From Allobosea lathyri (GTDB taxonomy: Bacteria > Pseudomonadota > Alphaproteobacteria > Rhizobiales > Beijerinckiaceae): a stretch of 64,000 nt of DNA. Position numbers and translations under genes: made by a program. The notes beneath the pieces were generated by a model. It was not told the origin of the DNA. It ran no database searches and was given only the letters and a program-made list of their open reading frames with translations. Positions 45,397-54,301 of this stretch are shown here, one piece after another (within the stretch, counting starts at the first letter, position 1; each line of letters starts with the position of its first letter). The stretch lies in NCBI RefSeq assembly GCF_900108245.1, contig NZ_FNUY01000003.1, forward strand, positions 1-64,000. The letters run 5' to 3'.

Positions 45397-46299
45397 ATGC
45401 CGAACGCCTCCTCCCGATCGCTCTACCTGATTCCGCTGCTTGGCCTGCTCTGGGGCTTCAATTGGCCGGCGGTGCGGATTTCGCTGACGGAGATCGCCCC
45501 CTGGACCTTGCGGGCCGGAGGCATGACCTTTGCGGGCCTGAGCCTCGTCGCGGTTGCGCTGCTGCGCCGGCAGTCGCTCGCCGTGCCGCGTGCGCAATGG
45601 CTTCGGCTTGTCGTTGGCGGCCTGCTCTCGATTGCCGCCTTCAATGTCCTGCTCGCCTTCGCGCAGCTGATGGCGCCGACCTCGCGTGCGGCGATCCTGA
45701 CCTTCACCATGCCGATCTGGGCGACGCTGATGGCCTGGCTCTGGCTCGGCGAGGCGCTCGACCGGCGCAAGCTGCTCGGGCTGGCTTTGGGTGTGGCCGG
45801 ACTTGCCACGCTCGGACTGCCGCTGATTGCGGGAGGAGGGCTCTCCTTTGGCCTGTTGCTCGCGCTTGCCGCCAGCGTGAGCTGGGCGCTGGGCACGATC
45901 GTGACCAAGCGCTGGCCGGTTTCGGCGCCGGCGCTCACTGTCGCGGCCTGGCAACTGCTGATCGGCGGCGCCGTGGCGGGTCTAGGCATGCTCGTCTTCG
46001 AGGGGTTGCCCGTGCCCAAGCTGCTGCAGCCGCGCACGCTGGCGGCGCTCTCGTTCCACATCATCGGAGCGCAGGCGCTGGCCTATTTCCTCTGGTTCAC
46101 GATCATCGCCCGGCTGCCGGCGGGTATCGCCAGCATCGGCACCTTGATGGTGCCGGCGGTCGGCGTGCTCGGCTCGGTGCTGCTGCTGGGCGAGCGGCCG
46201 AGCCTCACCGACTGGATCGGGTTGCTGCTCGTCGTCGCCGCGTCGGGCACGATCATGCTGCCGGCCCGGCCGCGCCGGGAGGTTGCGGCTGCCTCATAG
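45397..46299 (+). CDS. DMT-superfamily (EamA) transporter
   Basis: 300 residues, ten hydrophobic helices in two EamA repeats (LLGLLWGFNWPAVRISL... and ...SWALGTIVTKRWP). It ends LLLGERPSLTDWIGLLLVVAAS. Probably a metabolite exporter; the substrate is unknown. Divergent to the sod gene with a 220-bp gap. Confidence 0.88.
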   Translation: MPNASSRSLYLIPLLGLLWGFNWPAVRISLTEIAPWTLRAGGMTFAGLSLVAVALLRRQSLAVPRAQWLRLVVGGLLSIAAFNVLLAFAQLMAPTSRAAILTFTMPIWATLMAWLWLGEALDRRKLLGLALGVAGLATLGLPLIAGGGLSFGLLLALAASVSWALGTIVTKRWPVSAPALTVAAWQLLIGGAVAGLGMLVFEGLPVPKLLQPRTLAALSFHIIGAQALAYFLWFTIIARLPAGIASIGTLMVPAVGVLGSVLLLGERPSLTDWIGLLLVVAASGTIMLPARPRREVAAAS

Positions 46300-46392
46300 T
46301 CTCTGATGCGGAATTCTCCGCATTAACGGCCAGTTTACCTCGTTTTGCTACGGTCTGGAAGGAATCCTGCGGCCCAAGGAACCAACCCCGTC

Positions 46393-47865
46393 ATGTACGC
46401 ACTGGCTCTGAAGGCCTCCGAGGCGGCCCCTATCGATGGGCCGGCCAATGAGGATGTGCCGCGCGAGACCGGTGCCGAGCGCGCCGTTCGCGACATCGCC
46501 GAGCGTTTTGGCAAGCTTGGCGCCGAGATCACCGATATTTCCGGCCGCATCGGCGATGTGACCCGCCAGCTCGAGGGACAGACCGATGGGCTCCACCGGG
46601 TCGTCACGGCCGTCGAGCAGGTCTCGCGCGCCAATCAGTCGATCCAGCAGGCGGCGGAAGATGCGCAGGCTGCGGCGTCGCTCGTCAGGAGCGGTCTCGA
46701 GCGCGTCACCGGCGCCGTGAAGGTCGGTCTCAACGCCGCGCAGTCGGATATCGAGGCGCTCTCGCAGGGCGCGCAGTCGATGTCGGAAGCACTGTCGCAG
46801 GCCGTCGCCGACGCTCATAAGGCGCGGGCGTCCAGCGACGCCATCCAGTCGATCACCCGCGAGATCCAGCTGCTCTCGATCAATGCCGGCGTGGAAGCGG
46901 CGCGCAGCGGCACGGCGGGGCGCGGTTTTGCAGTCATCGCGGCGGCCGTGAAGACTCTGGCCGAACAGACGCGCGAGGCGACCGCGCTCAGTGCGAGGCA
47001 GCTCGATGCGCTGGTCAAGGCCGTCGACGAACTCGCGAGCCGGAGCCAGGAGAATGCCTCGACCGCGCGGCGCGCCAGCGACGAGAGCCAGAACATCTCG
47101 CAGCAGCTCGGCGAACTCGACAGTTTCGGCCGCTCGGTCGTCGAGCTGATCGGCGATATCGACACGATCTCGCGGCCGACGCGGGAGAACGCCATCGCCT
47201 GCCTCAAGGTCGGGCAGGATCTGGCGGAGCTCGCTGCCGGGGTGGACGGATCGAGCGAGACGCTGGAGCGCGCCTCGCAGCGCACCGAGGCGCTGGTCTC
47301 GATCAGCGAGGGCATCCTGGGCGCGATTGCGGCCTCGGGCGTGCGCACGGCGCAATCGGAGCTGATCGCGACCGCGATGGAAACGGCGGCGACGATCGGG
47401 GCCCTGTTCGAGCAGGCACTGGCGCGCGGCGAGCTCTCCATGGCCGAGCTGTTCGACGAGGCCTATCAGCCGATCGCCGGCTCGGACCCGCTGCAGCACA
47501 TGACGCGTTTCGTCGGGCTGACCGACCGCCTGCTGCCGTCGATCCAGGAGAAGCTGCTCGGCTCGAACCGCCGCATCGTCTTCTGCGCCGCGGTGGACCG
47601 GAACGGCTTCCTGCCGACGCATAACCAGAAATATTCGCAAGCCCAGGGGCGCGACCCCGTCTGGAACAATGCCAATTGCCGCAACCGGCGAATCTTCAGC
47701 GATCGCACGGGGCTTGCGGCGGCGCGCAACCAGAAACCGTTCCTGCTGCAGACCTACCGGCGCGACATGGGCGGCGGTCAGTTCCTGGTGATGGAAGACC
47801 TGTCGGCGCCGATCAGGGTCAAGGGCCGGCACTGGGGCGGATTCCGCTTCGGCCTCAACATTTAG
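46393..47865 (+). CDS. Soluble chemoreceptor-like protein with C-terminal sensor-like domain
   Basis: 490 residues without membrane helices. The first ~300 residues are a coiled-coil methyl-accepting signalling domain; the tip REIQLLSINAGVEAARSGTA diverges from the canonical QTNLLALNAA. The last ~130 residues (FCAAVDRNGFLPTHNQKYSQ to GGFRFGLNI) are a conserved globular domain, Cache/PAS-like in pattern, placed after rather than before the signalling part. The protein probably senses a cytosolic cue and may act with the che genes 1.7 kb downstream. Confidence 0.88.
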   Translation: MYALALKASEAAPIDGPANEDVPRETGAERAVRDIAERFGKLGAEITDISGRIGDVTRQLEGQTDGLHRVVTAVEQVSRANQSIQQAAEDAQAAASLVRSGLERVTGAVKVGLNAAQSDIEALSQGAQSMSEALSQAVADAHKARASSDAIQSITREIQLLSINAGVEAARSGTAGRGFAVIAAAVKTLAEQTREATALSARQLDALVKAVDELASRSQENASTARRASDESQNISQQLGELDSFGRSVVELIGDIDTISRPTRENAIACLKVGQDLAELAAGVDGSSETLERASQRTEALVSISEGILGAIAASGVRTAQSELIATAMETAATIGALFEQALARGELSMAELFDEAYQPIAGSDPLQHMTRFVGLTDRLLPSIQEKLLGSNRRIVFCAAVDRNGFLPTHNQKYSQAQGRDPVWNNANCRNRRIFSDRTGLAAARNQKPFLLQTYRRDMGGGQFLVMEDLSAPIRVKGRHWGGFRFGLNI

Positions 47866-47890
47866 GCCTCGAATGGGATTGAATACGCGC

Positions 47891-47997
47891 AGTCATCCCG
47901 GGCGGAGCGAAGCGTAGACCCCGGATCCATGCCGGAACGTTTATCGGAAGTGTTCTGGCATGGATCCCGGGTCTCCCTCGGTCGCCCGGGATGACCA
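47891..47997. repeat. Family B palindromic repeat
   Basis: GTCATCCCGGGCGGAGCGAA at the left and GGTCGCCCGGGATGAC at the right, with paired GGATCCATGCC / GGCATGGATCC inside. It separates the soluble receptor gene from the main che cluster. Confidence 0.8.
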
Positions 47998-48065
47998 GGA
48001 AATTTAGACATGGCTTTGCGTCAGGCTGGCCGTGACATTGTTGAGTGAGTTTCAGAGCCCGCGCC

Positions 48066-48533
48066 ATGCACATCGCGCCTTCCTTTCCGAACCTCTCGGT
48101 GCTGCTGATCGACGCCAGTCCGCATTACCGTCGCATCATCCGCACGATGCTCTATCAGGCGCAGCTGCACCGCATCTTCGAGGCGTCCGATCTGGGCTCG
48201 GCGGCGACGATGTTCATCCAGAAGCAGCCCAACATCGTGATGCTGGACTGGGATCTGCCGGAGTCCGGCAGTATCCGCTGCCTTGCCTCGATCCGCTCTT
48301 TCAAGACATCGCCCTTCGCCAAGGCGCCGGTGCTGGTGATGATGGAGCGGCCTGACCGGCGCTCGGTGGTCCAGGCCGCAAAACTCGGCGCGCATGAGAT
48401 CATCACCAAACCGATCTCGCCGAACAATCTGTGGCTGCACCTGTCGGGGATCATCAACATTCCCCGCAAATACCGCGAGCAGAGCGGCAGCATTTCGCTG
48501 GTGCCGAGGGCGATCAGCAACAACATGTTCTGA
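48066..48533 (+). CDS. Response-regulator receiver protein (first of che cluster)
   Basis: 155 residues, one CheY-like receiver domain: VLLIDASPHYRRIIRTML, phosphoacceptor Asp in IVMLDWDLPESGS, and the conserved Lys in IITKPISP. The second N-terminal acidic residue is replaced (LIDAS instead of VDDS), so Mg2+ binding may be altered. A 35-residue tail follows. It opens the cluster and is separated from the next gene by 194 bp. Start at 48066 (MHIAPSFPNLS). Confidence 0.85.
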   Translation: MHIAPSFPNLSVLLIDASPHYRRIIRTMLYQAQLHRIFEASDLGSAATMFIQKQPNIVMLDWDLPESGSIRCLASIRSFKTSPFAKAPVLVMMERPDRRSVVQAAKLGAHEIITKPISPNNLWLHLSGIINIPRKYREQSGSISLVPRAISNNMF

Positions 48534-48727
48534 TCAGCCGGTTTCGAGGCTACCCGCGAGATACGGCTTCAAAGGCGCCGTTAACCCAAAGCGTCGCGCG
48601 CCGCCGCCGAAACCGGCATCGACCTTGCCTTGGTCTGGCCCAAAAGGTTGACGCAAGGCCAGCCGCTTAGCGAAATTTTTACCAATTTGACCCGATGGTC
48701 GGAACCACAATCCTGGGTCGCCCCGCC

Positions 48728-49009
48728 ATGATCATCACAGTGTCGCTCCCGCCCTTCCTGGGCCGCTCTGAAGCTGCGTCCTTTCGCAACCAGTTACTGG
48801 TCGCGCTGGAGCAGAAGGAGAGTGTTGCTGTCGAGTGCGCCGGAGCCGGGCCGCTGCCCAGCCTCTGGATCCAGCTTCTTCATGCCGCCGCCACCAGCGC
48901 CAAGGCGCGGGGGCTCTCGGTCACACTCAAGGCGGCTTCCTCGGAATGCCGCGAATCCTTGCGGGCGATCGGCTTCGATGCCGCTCAAAGCGCTCTCGTT
49001 CTGGAGTGA
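48728..49009 (+). CDS. STAS-domain-like protein
   Basis: About 93 residues. IITVSLPPFLGRSEAASFRNQLL and SLWIQLLHAAATSAKARGLSVTL, then CRESLRAIGFDA, follow the alpha/beta pattern of small STAS domains seen in che loci of alphaproteobacteria. The usual phosphorylatable serine motif is not clear. Start uncertain: ATG 48695 would add 11 residues. cheY follows 5 bp downstream. Confidence 0.72.
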   Translation: MIITVSLPPFLGRSEAASFRNQLLVALEQKESVAVECAGAGPLPSLWIQLLHAAATSAKARGLSVTLKAASSECRESLRAIGFDAAQSALVLE

Positions 49010-49014
49010 TATGG

Positions 49015-49374
49015 ATGAAAATCCTGGCCATCGACGATACCAAGACCCTGCTGAGCCTGCTCTGCCTGACTTTGCGAAATGCAGGTCATGAGGTCGCCGC
49101 CGCCGAGAACGGGGAGGAGGGGCTGACGACCTTCGACCAGTTCAAGCCCGATCTCGTGATCACCGACCTGAATATGCCGCTCATGGACGGCATCGAGTTC
49201 ACCCGCGCCTGCAGGGCGCGGCCCGCCGGCCAGAATACGCCGATCATCGTGCTGACCACCGAGAACGGCGCCGAGATCAAGGCGGAAGGCCGCCGCGCCG
49301 GCGCCAGCGCCTGGATGGTCAAGCCCTTCGAGCCCAATACGCTGCTCGGCCTCGTCGCGCGTTATCAGAACTGA
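49015..49374 (+). CDS. cheY: Chemotaxis response regulator CheY
   Basis: 119-residue single receiver. MKILAIDDTKTLLSLL carries the acidic pair; the phosphoacceptor Asp is in LVITDLNMPLMDGIEF, the Thr in IVLTTENG and the Lys in MVKPFEP. All switch residues are intact. Phosphorylated by CheA encoded 9 bp downstream. One of two cheY genes in the cluster. Confidence 0.93.
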   Translation: MKILAIDDTKTLLSLLCLTLRNAGHEVAAAENGEEGLTTFDQFKPDLVITDLNMPLMDGIEFTRACRARPAGQNTPIIVLTTENGAEIKAEGRRAGASAWMVKPFEPNTLLGLVARYQN

Positions 49375-49383
49375 GGCCGGCTT

Positions 49384-51717
49384 ATGGATGCGTTGGCGGA
49401 ACTGAAGCAGACCTTCTTCCAGGAATGCGACGAGCTCCTGGGAGCGCTCGAACAGAAGCTCCAGGCCCTGGATGAGGGCTCGACCGATTCCGAAGACGTC
49501 AATGCCGCCTTCCGCGCGATCCACTCGATCAAGGGTGGCGCCGGGGCTTTCGGTTGCACCGAGCTCGTCGCCTTCTCCCATGTCTTCGAGGCCTCGCTCG
49601 ACCATCTCCGCTCGGGCCGCGTTGCGCTCGAGGATGCGCCTTTCAGCCTGTTCCTGCGCTGCTCCGATGCGGTCGCCGATCTGGTCAATGCGGCACGCAA
49701 TGACGAGCCCGCCACCGAACGCCCCGATCTGCTGCATGCTCTCGAGCAGGTCGGCGCTGCGCCGCAGGCGGCTGCTCCCGTGGTTGCGGCTGCTCCAGCG
49801 GCTCCCGCGCCGGCCGCTGCGGCGCCGAGCAACGATGCGCCCCCAGGCATTGCCGCGCTCGGCAACCTGCTGGCGATGGTCGAGGCCAAGACGGGCGTCT
49901 CCCCTCCCAGCAGCGCAGCGTCCAAGCCGGCTGCCGATAGCGGCTGGGACGACGAGCCCGCGTTCGCCACCCCCGCGAAATCCAGCGACAAGCCTGGCCG
50001 CGATATCTGCCTGCGGATCATGCCCGAGAACGATCTGTTCCGCCGTGTGATCGAGCCGCGCGTCGCGCTGGCCTCCCTTCCCGCCGAGGACATCGTGTCG
50101 GTGGCCTGCGATTTCAGCCATGTGCCGTCGCTGGAGAGCCTCGACGTCACCGATTGCTGGATGCGCTTCACCGTGATGCTGCGCACCGAATTGTCGGTCG
50201 AGGATATCTACAGCCGCTTCGACTTCACGCTGGCGGCCGAAGAGTTCGAGATCGAGGTGCTCGGCTCGGCGCCCGCAAATGACGATGCGCCGGCGTTGAT
50301 CGCGGTGCCGTCTGCGCCCGCGCCGGAAGTGTCCGGCTCAGTCGCCGCCGATCTCTCGGCCATTCTGGCGAAGCTCGGCCCGGCGCCTACCGCTGCGCCG
50401 CAGCCCGATATCCAGCCCGAGCCGCCCCGGCAGATCGCGGTTGCAGCGGAAGCGCCAGCCGCTCCGAGACCCGCGCCGCGCCCGCCTGCCAACGAGGCTG
50501 CTGCCGCGCGCCAGCGCCAGGCGGTCAGCGTGCGTGTCGATCTCGACCGTATCGACAAGCTGATGAACCTCGTCGGCGAGATCGTGATCACCCAGTCCAT
50601 GCTGGTCGAATGCGTGCGCTCGCTGCCCTATGACGTCCATGCCAAGACGGCGGAAGGCATCCTGACGCTGTCGCGCCAGACGCGCGAGCTGCAGGACCAT
50701 GTCATGGCCGTGCGCGCGCAGCCGGTGAAGGCCGTGTTCCAGCGCATGCCGCGCCTGGTGCGCGAACTCGCGCAGACGCTGGGCAAGGAAGTCCGCCTCG
50801 TGCTGGAGGGCGAGAACACCGAGGTCGACAAGACGATCATCGAGGAACTGGCCGATCCGCTGACCCATATGATCCGCAATTCGATGGATCACGGGGTGGA
50901 GACGCCGGAAGATCGCATCGCCGCCGGCAAGAGCCCGGAAGGCACGATCAAGCTCGTCGCCGAGCATCGCGCCGGGCGCATCGTCATTTCCGTCACCGAT
51001 GACGGGCGCGGCATCGGCCGCGACCGGCTGCTTGCCAAGGCGCGCTCCCGCGGCCTCGTCGGGCAGGACGAGAAGCTCGCGCCGGAAGAGATCGACCAGC
51101 TGATCTTCGCGGCCGGCCTATCGACCGCCGAAGTGATCAGCGACGTCTCCGGGCGCGGCGTCGGCATGGATGTGGTGCGCCGCAATGTCGAATCGCTCGG
51201 CGGGCGCATCAGCGTCGACTCCGAGCCGGGTCGCGGCTGCAAGTTCACGCTCGCTCTGCCGCTGACGCTGGCTGTGCTCGAAGGCATGGTCATCCGCTGC
51301 GGCGACGAGCGCTATGTCATCCCGATCGCCAGCGTGATCGAGACGCAGCATCTCGCCTCGACGCCGATCGAGCACCTGACCTTCGGCCAGGAAGTGCTGC
51401 GCTGGCGCGGCGAGGTCACGCCGATGTACCGGCTGGGCGCCGTCATGGGGTCGTCGGGCACGCCCAACGAGAACATCATCATCATCGCCGAGACCGAGCG
51501 GGGCGACAATGTCGGCATCGCGGTCGACGAGATCGTCGGCCAGCAGCAGGTCGTGGTGAAGAGCCTCGAAGGCAATTACGGCACGGTCAACGGCGCCTCT
51601 GCCGCGACCATTCTCGGCGATGGTCTCGTCGCCCTCATCCTCGATGTCGATTCGATGCTTCGCCTCGCCGCGTCCGGCGGCCGTCTACCTGTTCCCGCAC
51701 TGAAAATGGCTGGATAA
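49384..51717 (+). CDS. cheA: Chemotaxis sensor histidine kinase CheA
   Basis: 777 residues. The HPt domain (1-105) has phospho-site His47 in AFRAIHSIKGGAGAF. Ala/Pro-rich linkers surround a globular ~200-300 segment (DICLRIMPENDLFRRVIE) in the position of P2. Dimerisation lies near RIDKLMNLVGEIVITQSML. The kinase domain has MIRNSMDHGVETP (N box), VTDDGRGIGRDRL and RGVGMDVVRRNVESLGG. The C-terminal CheW-like domain binds CheW and receptors. It phosphorylates CheY and CheB. cheW starts 3 bp after the stop. Confidence 0.97.
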   Translation: MDALAELKQTFFQECDELLGALEQKLQALDEGSTDSEDVNAAFRAIHSIKGGAGAFGCTELVAFSHVFEASLDHLRSGRVALEDAPFSLFLRCSDAVADLVNAARNDEPATERPDLLHALEQVGAAPQAAAPVVAAAPAAPAPAAAAPSNDAPPGIAALGNLLAMVEAKTGVSPPSSAASKPAADSGWDDEPAFATPAKSSDKPGRDICLRIMPENDLFRRVIEPRVALASLPAEDIVSVACDFSHVPSLESLDVTDCWMRFTVMLRTELSVEDIYSRFDFTLAAEEFEIEVLGSAPANDDAPALIAVPSAPAPEVSGSVAADLSAILAKLGPAPTAAPQPDIQPEPPRQIAVAAEAPAAPRPAPRPPANEAAAARQRQAVSVRVDLDRIDKLMNLVGEIVITQSMLVECVRSLPYDVHAKTAEGILTLSRQTRELQDHVMAVRAQPVKAVFQRMPRLVRELAQTLGKEVRLVLEGENTEVDKTIIEELADPLTHMIRNSMDHGVETPEDRIAAGKSPEGTIKLVAEHRAGRIVISVTDDGRGIGRDRLLAKARSRGLVGQDEKLAPEEIDQLIFAAGLSTAEVISDVSGRGVGMDVVRRNVESLGGRISVDSEPGRGCKFTLALPLTLAVLEGMVIRCGDERYVIPIASVIETQHLASTPIEHLTFGQEVLRWRGEVTPMYRLGAVMGSSGTPNENIIIIAETERGDNVGIAVDEIVGQQQVVVKSLEGNYGTVNGASAATILGDGLVALILDVDSMLRLAASGGRLPVPALKMAG

Positions 51718-51719
51718 TC

Positions 51720-52226
51720 ATGACCCTTCAACTCAGCGAAAAGCACTTCTCGTCGATGCAGGCCGAGTCTTCGGTGCGTCGCATCGTGACCTTCAAGGTC
51801 GGCGACCGGACCTTCGGCATCGATGTCGGCATGGTCCGCGAGATCAAGGGCTGGCAGGCGACGACGCCGCTGCCGCATGCAGCTCCGCATGTGCGCGGCG
51901 TGCTTAACCTGCGCGGCGTCATCCTTGCGGTCTACGACCTGCGCACCTCGATCGGGCTGGGCCAGACCGAGGCCACCGCGACCCATGTCATCGTCGTCGT
52001 CGACATCGAGGACAAGGTTGCCGGTCTCCTCGTCGATTCCGTGTCGGATATCGTCGACGTGCCGGTCAGCGCAGTTCGGCCCGCGCCTGATCTGGAGCGC
52101 GACGAACACGGGCTGATCGAAGGTCTCGTCCTGCTCGACACCGACATCGTCGCTTTGCTCGATCTCGCTGCGGTGATCCGCGACGGCGGGGCGGAAGCGC
52201 CGATGGCGAAAGCACGAGCCAACTGA
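51720..52226 (+). CDS. cheW: Chemotaxis coupling protein CheW
   Basis: 168 residues, one CheW domain. VTFKVGDRTFGIDVGMVREI, PHVRGVLNLRGVILAVYDLR and DKVAGLLVDSVSDIVDV are the conserved blocks linking receptors to CheA. Adjacent to cheA with a 2-bp gap, so translation is likely coupled. Confidence 0.96.
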   Translation: MTLQLSEKHFSSMQAESSVRRIVTFKVGDRTFGIDVGMVREIKGWQATTPLPHAAPHVRGVLNLRGVILAVYDLRTSIGLGQTEATATHVIVVVDIEDKVAGLLVDSVSDIVDVPVSAVRPAPDLERDEHGLIEGLVLLDTDIVALLDLAAVIRDGGAEAPMAKARAN

Positions 52227-52306
52227 CGAAACCCGAAGATCGGGGCAGGTCCGCGAGAGTCGCGTCGGAAGAACGCGGGCCTTAAAAAAAGAAGCGACAC
52301 AAGAAT

Positions 52307-54298
52307 ATGGGCAGCGTGCTCGGTTCCTTTTCGAGACTGTCGATCAAGCTGCCGCTGATGTTCGTCGGCGCGGCCTTCGTAGCGGGCGGGGCGGTCGGCG
52401 CCGCCGCCTATCATGTCGCTTGGGGCAGGCTGAACGATCTGACCCAGCTGGGCCTGAGCGCGGCCGATATTGCCGGCGTCGTCGATGCGGCTGCGCGTCC
52501 GATGCTGACGCTCAGTGCCGCCGCGCTGGGCGCGATCGCACTCGTCGGCTGGTTCGCGGCGCGCAGCATCCACCGGCCGATTTCGGCGATGCGCGATGCC
52601 GTTGGCCAGCTTGCCGAGGGCGAGGATGTCGCTATTCCCGGCCTCGACCGCAAGGACGAGATCGGGGATCTCGCGCGCGCCCTCAAGACCATCCACGATT
52701 CCGGCGTCGAAGCGGCCCGCATCCGCGCCGCGCTCGACAGCTGCCGCACCAATGTCATGGTCTGCGACGGCGATAATCGCGTCGTCTACGTCAATAATTC
52801 GCTGCTGAAGTTCTTCGGCGAGGCGCAGGAGGATTTCCGCGCCGCATTCCCGGGCTGCTCCGCCAAGGACATGCTCGGCAAGGTGATGGAGAGCGTTCAG
52901 GGTCGGGCAGAGCTTGGCCGCCATAGTCCGCGCGGGGGGCAGCCGATCCGCTTCGCGCTCGGCCGGCGCACGGTGTCGCTCTCGCTCACGGCGGTGATGC
53001 ATGCCGACGGCCGGCAGCTCGGCACGGCCGTCGAATGGCTCGAACTCACCGACGAACTCGCTGCCGCGACCGAGGTAGCCGAGATGGTCTCGGCTGCGGT
53101 CGAGGGCGATTTCTCGCGCCGCGTCCCGCTCGCCGGAAAGCCCGAGGCGCTGTCGCGGATCGCGGACGGCATGAACCAGATCAATACGCTGGTCGAAGGC
53201 GCGATCGGCGAATTGTCCGGCGTGATCGGCGCGCTGGCCGAGGGCGACCTGACGCATCGCATGACCGGCAGCTATAGCGGCGGACTCGCCGAGCTGAAGC
53301 ACAACCTCAATGGCGCCATGGAGCATCTCGGCCAGACCGTGTCGACGATCCAGGGCACGGCCGGCAACGTTTCGCGCGCCGCCATGGAGATCAATGCGGG
53401 CGCGGGGGACCTCGCCACGCGGACCGAACAGACCGCCGTCAATCTCGAGGAGACGGCGGCGACGACCGAGCAGCTGGCTGCCTCCGTCAAACACAGCGCC
53501 ACGCGTTCACGCGAGGCGACCGAACTCGCCAATGAGGCGATGAACGTGGCGCAGGACGGCAAGGATGTCGTCGCGCGTGCCGTCGGCGCGATCGAGCTGA
53601 TCGAGGATTCGTCGGTGCGCATTTCCGAGATCGTCTCGGTGATCGACGCCATCGCCTTCCAGACCAATCTGCTGGCGCTGAATGCGGCAGTCGAAGCTGC
53701 CCGCGCCGGCGATGCCGGCAAGGGCTTCGCGGTCGTCGCCTCGGAGGTGCGTTCGCTCGCCCAGCGCTCCAGCCAGGCGGCCAAGGACATCAAGGGGCTG
53801 ATCGCCTCGTCGAACCAGCAGGTCGGCGAAGGCGTGCGCTTCGTCAAAAGCACCGGCGAGGCGCTGGAGCGCATCGTCGCTGCGGCCGGCAAGGTCTCCG
53901 CGACCGTCGTCGAAATCTCCTCGTCGGCGGCCGAGCAGGCCAATGGCATCGAGGATATGAGCCGCGCAGTCGCGCATATGGACGAGACGACGCAGCAGAA
54001 TTCGGCGCTGGCCGAGCAGAGCGCGACGTCGGCCCATGAGCTGATGAACGAGATCGCGACGCTGCGGACGCTCGTGACCTTCTTCCGTGCCGATTCACCG
54101 CCCGCCCGGGCCTTCGCGCCTGTCGAGCCCGTCCGGCTTCAGCGTCCGGCTGCCGCATCGCCGGCGGAACAGCCGCGTCCGGTTCCGCGCCGCGCCGAGC
54201 CGCGCCGGAGCGAGGCCGCGTTGGCCGCAAGCGCGCGGCCGGAGCCGCGTCGTCGTGCCGCCGGCGGCGGTCGCGCCGACGACTGGGCGGAGTTCTAG
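52307..54298 (+). CDS. Methyl-accepting chemotaxis protein with PAS domain and WxxF tail
   Basis: 663 residues. Membrane helices at about 15-37 and 65-86 leave only ~28 periplasmic residues. A HAMP-like stretch and a PAS domain (about 130-245, NVMVCDGDNRVVYVNNSLLK) indicate cytosolic sensing, possibly redox or energy. The signalling tip is AIAFQTNLLALNAAVEAARA. An Arg/Pro-rich flexible tail ends DDWAEF, a WxxF pentapeptide like those that tether CheR and CheB. cheR begins 4 bp after the stop. Confidence 0.95.
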   Translation: MGSVLGSFSRLSIKLPLMFVGAAFVAGGAVGAAAYHVAWGRLNDLTQLGLSAADIAGVVDAAARPMLTLSAAALGAIALVGWFAARSIHRPISAMRDAVGQLAEGEDVAIPGLDRKDEIGDLARALKTIHDSGVEAARIRAALDSCRTNVMVCDGDNRVVYVNNSLLKFFGEAQEDFRAAFPGCSAKDMLGKVMESVQGRAELGRHSPRGGQPIRFALGRRTVSLSLTAVMHADGRQLGTAVEWLELTDELAAATEVAEMVSAAVEGDFSRRVPLAGKPEALSRIADGMNQINTLVEGAIGELSGVIGALAEGDLTHRMTGSYSGGLAELKHNLNGAMEHLGQTVSTIQGTAGNVSRAAMEINAGAGDLATRTEQTAVNLEETAATTEQLAASVKHSATRSREATELANEAMNVAQDGKDVVARAVGAIELIEDSSVRISEIVSVIDAIAFQTNLLALNAAVEAARAGDAGKGFAVVASEVRSLAQRSSQAAKDIKGLIASSNQQVGEGVRFVKSTGEALERIVAAAGKVSATVVEISSSAAEQANGIEDMSRAVAHMDETTQQNSALAEQSATSAHELMNEIATLRTLVTFFRADSPPARAFAPVEPVRLQRPAAASPAEQPRPVPRRAEPRRSEAALAASARPEPRRRAAGGGRADDWAEF

Positions 54299-54301
54299 GC
54301 C

